From Lachnospiraceae bacterium (GTDB taxonomy: Bacteria > Bacillota > Clostridia > Lachnospirales > Lachnospiraceae), in assembly GCA_017483425.1 (NCBI GenBank), contig JAFUWM010000073.1:1-9314 (forward strand): a stretch of DNA of 9,314 nucleotides, read 5' to 3'. Below are positions 6,568 to 9,314 of this stretch, one piece after another (positions within the stretch are counted from its first letter, which is position 1; each line of letters begins with the position of its first letter). Made by a program: the position numbers and the translations under genes. The notes below the pieces were generated by a model. It had not been told where the DNA came from. It searched no databases and saw nothing but the letters and a program-made list of their open reading frames with translations.

Positions 6568-7743
6568 TCATATTGCAAGAGATGTCACTGTTTCAAGCAG
6601 CTCCTCTATATGAGTGACCGTATGCGCGATCCGCTTCCTGCCAAGGTCACTTTCCTTCAGATCCGTGGTTTCGAGCAGGAACAGAAAACGTACTGCGGCA
6701 ACCAATGCAATTTGATCGATCGTCCTTTGTCTTACGGCATCATCTCTGAAATCAAAATAATCCTCTATGATGCAATTAAGCAGCCTGTCCGCCTCCTCGT
6801 TGGGCATTTGCAAAAATGACATGCCGTTGTCCGGATCATCCTCCTCGAATGAATGATAAGTGACATAGAGTCCTGCAAGATCAAACACCGGATTGCCCTG
6901 TCCAAGAGTATCCATATCGATCAGCATCGGCTCATTGTCTACCATCATCACGTTTTTCAGCTGTATATCGCCATGTACGACCGTCTGTTCATCCTTCATG
7001 TCCCTGAGGAGCTTATTCAACCCGTCAAACTGTTTCTTTGTCAGATGCTTTGCTATCAGATCAAGGTAACCAAAAAAACGCTCACGATATGATGGAAAGG
7101 CACCGGCTTCCAGACTTGTCGTATGTACGGTTTTTAAGAGCCCTGTGTACTTCGCGATCAGCTCCGAAAGTGGCAGCTCTTTTGTCAGCATAAGCTCATG
7201 AAATGTTTTGGCGTTTAACAGCTCAAAAACCGATCCGTAATCCCCTCCGACCTTCACGATATCGTATGAGATGGCGGTCGGTATTCCGCTCAGGAAAGCC
7301 TTTTGCGCCATTCTCTTTTCGTTCTCAATCATCGGGATGCTGTCTTTTCCCCTATATACTTTCACGATGCTCTCTGCGTCTATGCGGTACACAGTCCCGA
7401 AGAAGCCCCTGCCGATAACCTCAAGACCATCGACATTCAGGCTGCGATACGCCCTCCTTACATTGAAAAGCTCCGTGAACCCCGTCGTCTCAAAGATGTC
7501 ATACACGTCCCTTGCCACGTTTATTATCTTTATAGGCCTGCCCTCTGTTTTTCTCGCCTTCATCAGCATCCTGAGACCCGCGCTTGAAATATAAGAGAGA
7601 TGCTCCGCATCAAATACTATTTCCTCGTCACCGTGCGCACCGAGAAATTCCAACAGTTCCTTTTCCAAATCAGGGGCATTACCCGAATCAATGCGTCCTG
7701 AAAGCTCAATTACAAACTGATTTCCACTCCTCGTCACTTTCAT
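6568..7743 (-). CDS. STAS domain fused to an APH-type (TIGR02172-like) kinase (391 aa)
   Basis: A two-domain cytoplasmic protein. Residues 1-97 are a STAS (anti-sigma-factor-antagonist) domain: it starts MKVTRSGNQFVIELSGRID, and Ser54 in YISSAGLRML aligns with the phosphorylated Ser of SpoIIAA. Residues 105-391 are an aminoglycoside-phosphotransferase/choline-kinase-type fold: glycine-rich loop GRGFFGTVYR (111-120), Lys128, helix-C Glu140, catalytic HGDIQLKN (257-264; Asp259, Asn264), metal-binding IDMD (275-278) and FDLA (287-290). This part resembles the TIGR02172 'putative phosphotransferase' paralogues. The substrate, small molecule or protein, is unknown; control of the kinase by the STAS part is inference. 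No RsbW/SpoIIAB-type partner is in the window. The ATG at 7743 has an AAGGA at 7757-7761, a rather long 13-base gap. It lies 42 bp after the NlpC gene and probably shares its promoter. Confidence 0.9.
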   Translation of the reverse strand: MKVTRSGNQFVIELSGRIDSGNAPDLEKELLEFLGAHGDEEIVFDAEHLSYISSAGLRMLMKARKTEGRPIKIINVARDVYDIFETTGFTELFNVRRAYRSLNVDGLEVIGRGFFGTVYRIDAESIVKVYRGKDSIPMIENEKRMAQKAFLSGIPTAISYDIVKVGGDYGSVFELLNAKTFHELMLTKELPLSELIAKYTGLLKTVHTTSLEAGAFPSYRERFFGYLDLIAKHLTKKQFDGLNKLLRDMKDEQTVVHGDIQLKNVMMVDNEPMLIDMDTLGQGNPVFDLAGLYVTYHSFEEDDPDNGMSFLQMPNEEADRLLNCIIEDYFDFRDDAVRQRTIDQIALVAAVRFLFLLETTDLKESDLGRKRIAHTVTHIEELLETVTSLAI

Positions 7744-7785
7744 ATGCTTTTTTCTATCCTTCTTTCCATTCCTGCATGAAATATA

Positions 7786-9009
7786 TTACAACTCCTTAAA
7801 AAGAGCGTCCAAAACCACTTCCGGCTCCATTTCCTGTATTCTGTCAGGGTCTTTAAGACCATTTGGATCTTCCCCTGTATTCCAGGAAAACCTTCCTGCG
7901 GTGTCACCTTCAAACGTGAAATAGCTTTCAGGATCAGCCAGCTTGACCGGATATCTCTTATACCATTCAGGATAATACTTCGACATATAGCGATCCGCAA
8001 GTTTATACGCCTCGCATTCTTCAGACGATCCGATGGCGCTTAACTCCACTCCTCCCCCCGGCTGTCCGGTTCTGCTTAAGGCAGGAGCACTGTGAAGTAT
8101 AACTACGCTCTTGTCGCTGCAAGTACCGAGGCTTATCCATACATGACCATTAATGCTCATGATATCCCCGGGCTTCATCATATATTCATTATCGTTTTCA
8201 GGAGCCTCTATATCCTGAGTCCACTCGCCAAAGCCCTTTTCAGAAAGCCTTTTTGCAAACCCGGTCGAACCGCCCACGTAACCGTCTCTTCCGTTTTCTG
8301 TCTCAAAGGTGTTGTACAACACCCATCCCAGATATCCCGAACAGTCCAGCCCTGCGTAGTAGTATTCGTTATAACCGCCGTATGGATAATAGCTTGTCGC
8401 GGGGTCAGCCAACGCTTCGTCCCCGTCTTTCTCCTTGAACGTATAATTTTCATCCTGTTCATTAAAGAAGCGCACCCAGTCATCAGAAACCCCTATGGTT
8501 CTCGACTGTATTGAAGAGCCTGCATCCTGCCAGTCCCATCCTCCTCCGTAAATATAGAGTGTTGTCCCAACCGGCTCCATGGCTGTCTTTAGGAAATTTA
8601 CAAGAGTCCTCTCGCCCGGCGTGCCTTTTATATAAGGTTCAAATGATATCTCATCCGTTCCTGCAAGTTCTTTAACCCCGGTAACTGTTTCCCCATGTAT
8701 ATTGATCTCATAACTATAGTTTTCTTTTAGAAGATTCTGAATCGGATATTCATACTCTCCATTCTCATCTTTCTCTCCGGGATCTATCTGAAACAGTTTT
8801 TCTTCACCGTCGATCAGAAAACGATATCTGAAGCTTTCCTTTGTGTCCTTGTTTACATCCTCTGCGCCATAGTTTGATACGCCTAAATACCGCGCTTCTG
8901 TATAAAAACCATCCGTTGTCCCTGCACTATCCACTGCTCCGCATCCTGTAAGCATAACAAGGGTAAATAATACCAACATCATGCATGCCTTTAAGGTCAT
9001 TTTTTCCAT
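7786..9009 (-). CDS. NlpC/P60-domain cell-wall hydrolase lipoprotein (407 aa)
   Basis: An exported lipoprotein expected to cleave peptidoglycan stem peptides at the outer face of the membrane. Residues 1-22 are a signal peptide with lipobox LTGC (Cys23). Residues about 35-130 form a polar, probably beta-rich N-terminal region I do not recognise. The NlpC/P60-type region follows: 'TTLYIYGGGWDW' (149-160), the catalytic cysteine in LDCSGYLGW (Cys223), the catalytic His289 in GHVWISLG, and a third polar position likely His306 in ILHSAP. There is a large insertion between the YGGG motif and the catalytic Cys (161-220), and a C-terminal tail to 407. The start is the ATG at 9009, with GGAGG at 9016-9020. 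The same frame extends to 9054, but that codon lies only about 8 bases after the predicted transcript start and would bury the signal peptide. First gene of operon 2, behind operator copy C. Confidence 0.9.
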   Translation of the reverse strand: MEKMTLKACMMLVLFTLVMLTGCGAVDSAGTTDGFYTEARYLGVSNYGAEDVNKDTKESFRYRFLIDGEEKLFQIDPGEKDENGEYEYPIQNLLKENYSYEINIHGETVTGVKELAGTDEISFEPYIKGTPGERTLVNFLKTAMEPVGTTLYIYGGGWDWQDAGSSIQSRTIGVSDDWVRFFNEQDENYTFKEKDGDEALADPATSYYPYGGYNEYYYAGLDCSGYLGWVLYNTFETENGRDGYVGGSTGFAKRLSEKGFGEWTQDIEAPENDNEYMMKPGDIMSINGHVWISLGTCSDKSVVILHSAPALSRTGQPGGGVELSAIGSSEECEAYKLADRYMSKYYPEWYKRYPVKLADPESYFTFEGDTAGRFSWNTGEDPNGLKDPDRIQEMEPEVVLDALFKEL

Positions 9010-9069
9010 CCATTTCCTCCCGTTTCTTCTTCGTTCTTTAGTGATGATCCACATAAAAAATCACTTCAT

Positions 9070-9138
9070 ACTATACCCCGCGAAAAGAGTTAGCAACTTA
9101 TCTGGGAAAATTGGCAACCTGCAGGTGAAAATCGGCAA
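9070..9138 (-). promoter_or_regulatory. Promoter/operator copy C of operon 2
   Basis: On the minus strand the -35-like TTGCTA (9091-9096) and -10 TATAGT (9070-9075) are 15 bases apart. The start should fall near 9063, giving a leader of about 54 bases. Plus-strand elements GAAAATTGGCAA (9106-9117) and GAAAATCGGCAA (9127-9138) begin 21 bp apart. A third, weaker element (9085-9096, matching 8 of 12) ends in GCAA in the same 21-bp phase and coincides with the -35 box. The two strong elements would sit at about -43 to -75, the usual place for a transcription activator. Confidence 0.65.
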
Positions 9139-9188
9139 TACAGAGGTTGCTTTTTTGATATAAGATATATTACTGTCTTGAATTAATA

Positions 9189-9314
9189 TTATTTCAATGA
9201 TAATTTGGACGGATTTGAACATTCTGTTTGGATGGATTCACTGCACTCTTTATTGATCACTACAGACCATATGCTCATGGCAAAAAGCACCATTATCGTT
9301 CGGGCATGGTGCGC
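9189..9314 (-). CDS. 3' end of a second PAP2-phosphatase-like gene (partial, possibly decayed)
   Basis: A minus-strand frame is open from the window edge to a TAA at 9191-9189 (42 residues). Residues 5-21 read RTIMVLFAMSIWSVVINKE and repeat the last membrane span of the complete PAP2 protein (residues 291-309), with V to T and P to S changes. The tail then differs: CSESIQTECSNPSKLSLK instead of SAMV. Upstream of the repeat the few remaining bases (CACCAT-GCCCG against TTTCATAGCCCG) could be explained by a one-base deletion, hence a frameshift, but too little sequence is left to decide. It is either a paralogous PAP2 gene heading a PAP2-NlpC-kinase set or a remnant of a duplication. No catalytic motif lies inside the window. 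Confidence 0.55.
   Translation of the reverse strand, partial: AHHARTIMVLFAMSIWSVVINKECSESIQTECSNPSKLSLK
9245..9297. repeat. 53-bp near-perfect direct repeat, copy 2
   Basis: Matches 3563-3615 at 52 of 53 positions, same orientation, offset 5,682 bp. It carries the final membrane span of a PAP2-like protein in an open frame. Confidence 0.9.

Noticed and set aside
6305..6613. 102-residue plus-strand frame across the AAA upstream region.
   Set aside because: It overlaps the AAA promoter, the inverted repeat and the 3' end of the kinase gene, has no ribosome site and resembles no family I know.
9010..9054. Longer N-terminus for the NlpC/P60 lipoprotein starting at 9054.
   Set aside because: It has no ribosome site, begins within about 10 bases of the predicted transcript start, and puts 15 charged residues before the signal peptide. 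The ATG at 9009 has GGAGG at the right distance.
9114..9156. Hairpin GCAACCT/AGGTTGC (9114-9120, 9144-9150) followed by six T on the plus strand, resembling an intrinsic terminator.
   Set aside because: No rightward gene leads into it, the loop is 23 bases, the stem only 7 bp, and it overlaps the operator repeats. On the minus strand the T-tract is poor (CAATTTTC).
1..9314. CRISPR arrays, tRNA or rRNA genes, riboswitches, transposase genes.
   Set aside because: None seen on either strand; the only repeats are the short operator, bracket and 53-bp elements reported.

Overview
The window looks like a chromosomal stretch of a Gram-positive anaerobe of the Clostridia, most likely Lachnospiraceae. 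The grounds are two lipoprotein signal peptides with LAGC/LTGC-type lipoboxes, strong GGGAGG-type ribosome binding sites, mid-to-low G+C coding DNA, and the family mix (M13 lipoprotein, NlpC/P60 lipoprotein, TIGR02172-like kinase). The genus is not determined. Every gene that can be supported lies on the minus strand, so the transcriptional order runs from right to left.

Right edge (9189-9314): the 3' end of a second PAP2-phosphatase-like gene, cut by the window. It contains a 53-bp block almost identical (one mismatch) to the 3' end of the complete PAP2 gene 5.7 kb away. Next, 9139-6568: operon 2, with a promoter and direct-repeat operator (copy C), then an NlpC/P60 cell-wall hydrolase lipoprotein, then a STAS domain fused to an APH-type kinase. 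Next, 6399-4826: a single AAA+ ATPase/DUF234-type gene that is clearly more A+T-rich than its neighbours. It has its own consensus promoter and an apparently leaderless mRNA, and short inverted repeats bracket it on both sides, so it looks like an inserted cassette. Next, 4761-1: operon 1, with two tandem copies (B, then A) of the promoter/operator sequence seen before operon 2. These are followed by a PAP2 lipid phosphatase, an M13 zinc-metallopeptidase lipoprotein, a BcrA-type ABC ATPase and an ABC-2 permease that runs off the left edge. The four genes are separated by 36 bp, 13 bp and a 4-base overlap.

Together, operon 1 resembles the BcrABC bacitracin-resistance set: an ABC exporter plus an undecaprenyl-pyrophosphate-type phosphatase. 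A surface peptidase is added, and a second operon encoding a wall hydrolase and a probable signalling kinase appears to share its operator. My reading, which is inference, is a small cell-envelope defence or remodelling regulon answering to one DNA-binding activator. That activator would bind 12-bp elements repeated every 21 bp; no regulator gene for it is in the window.
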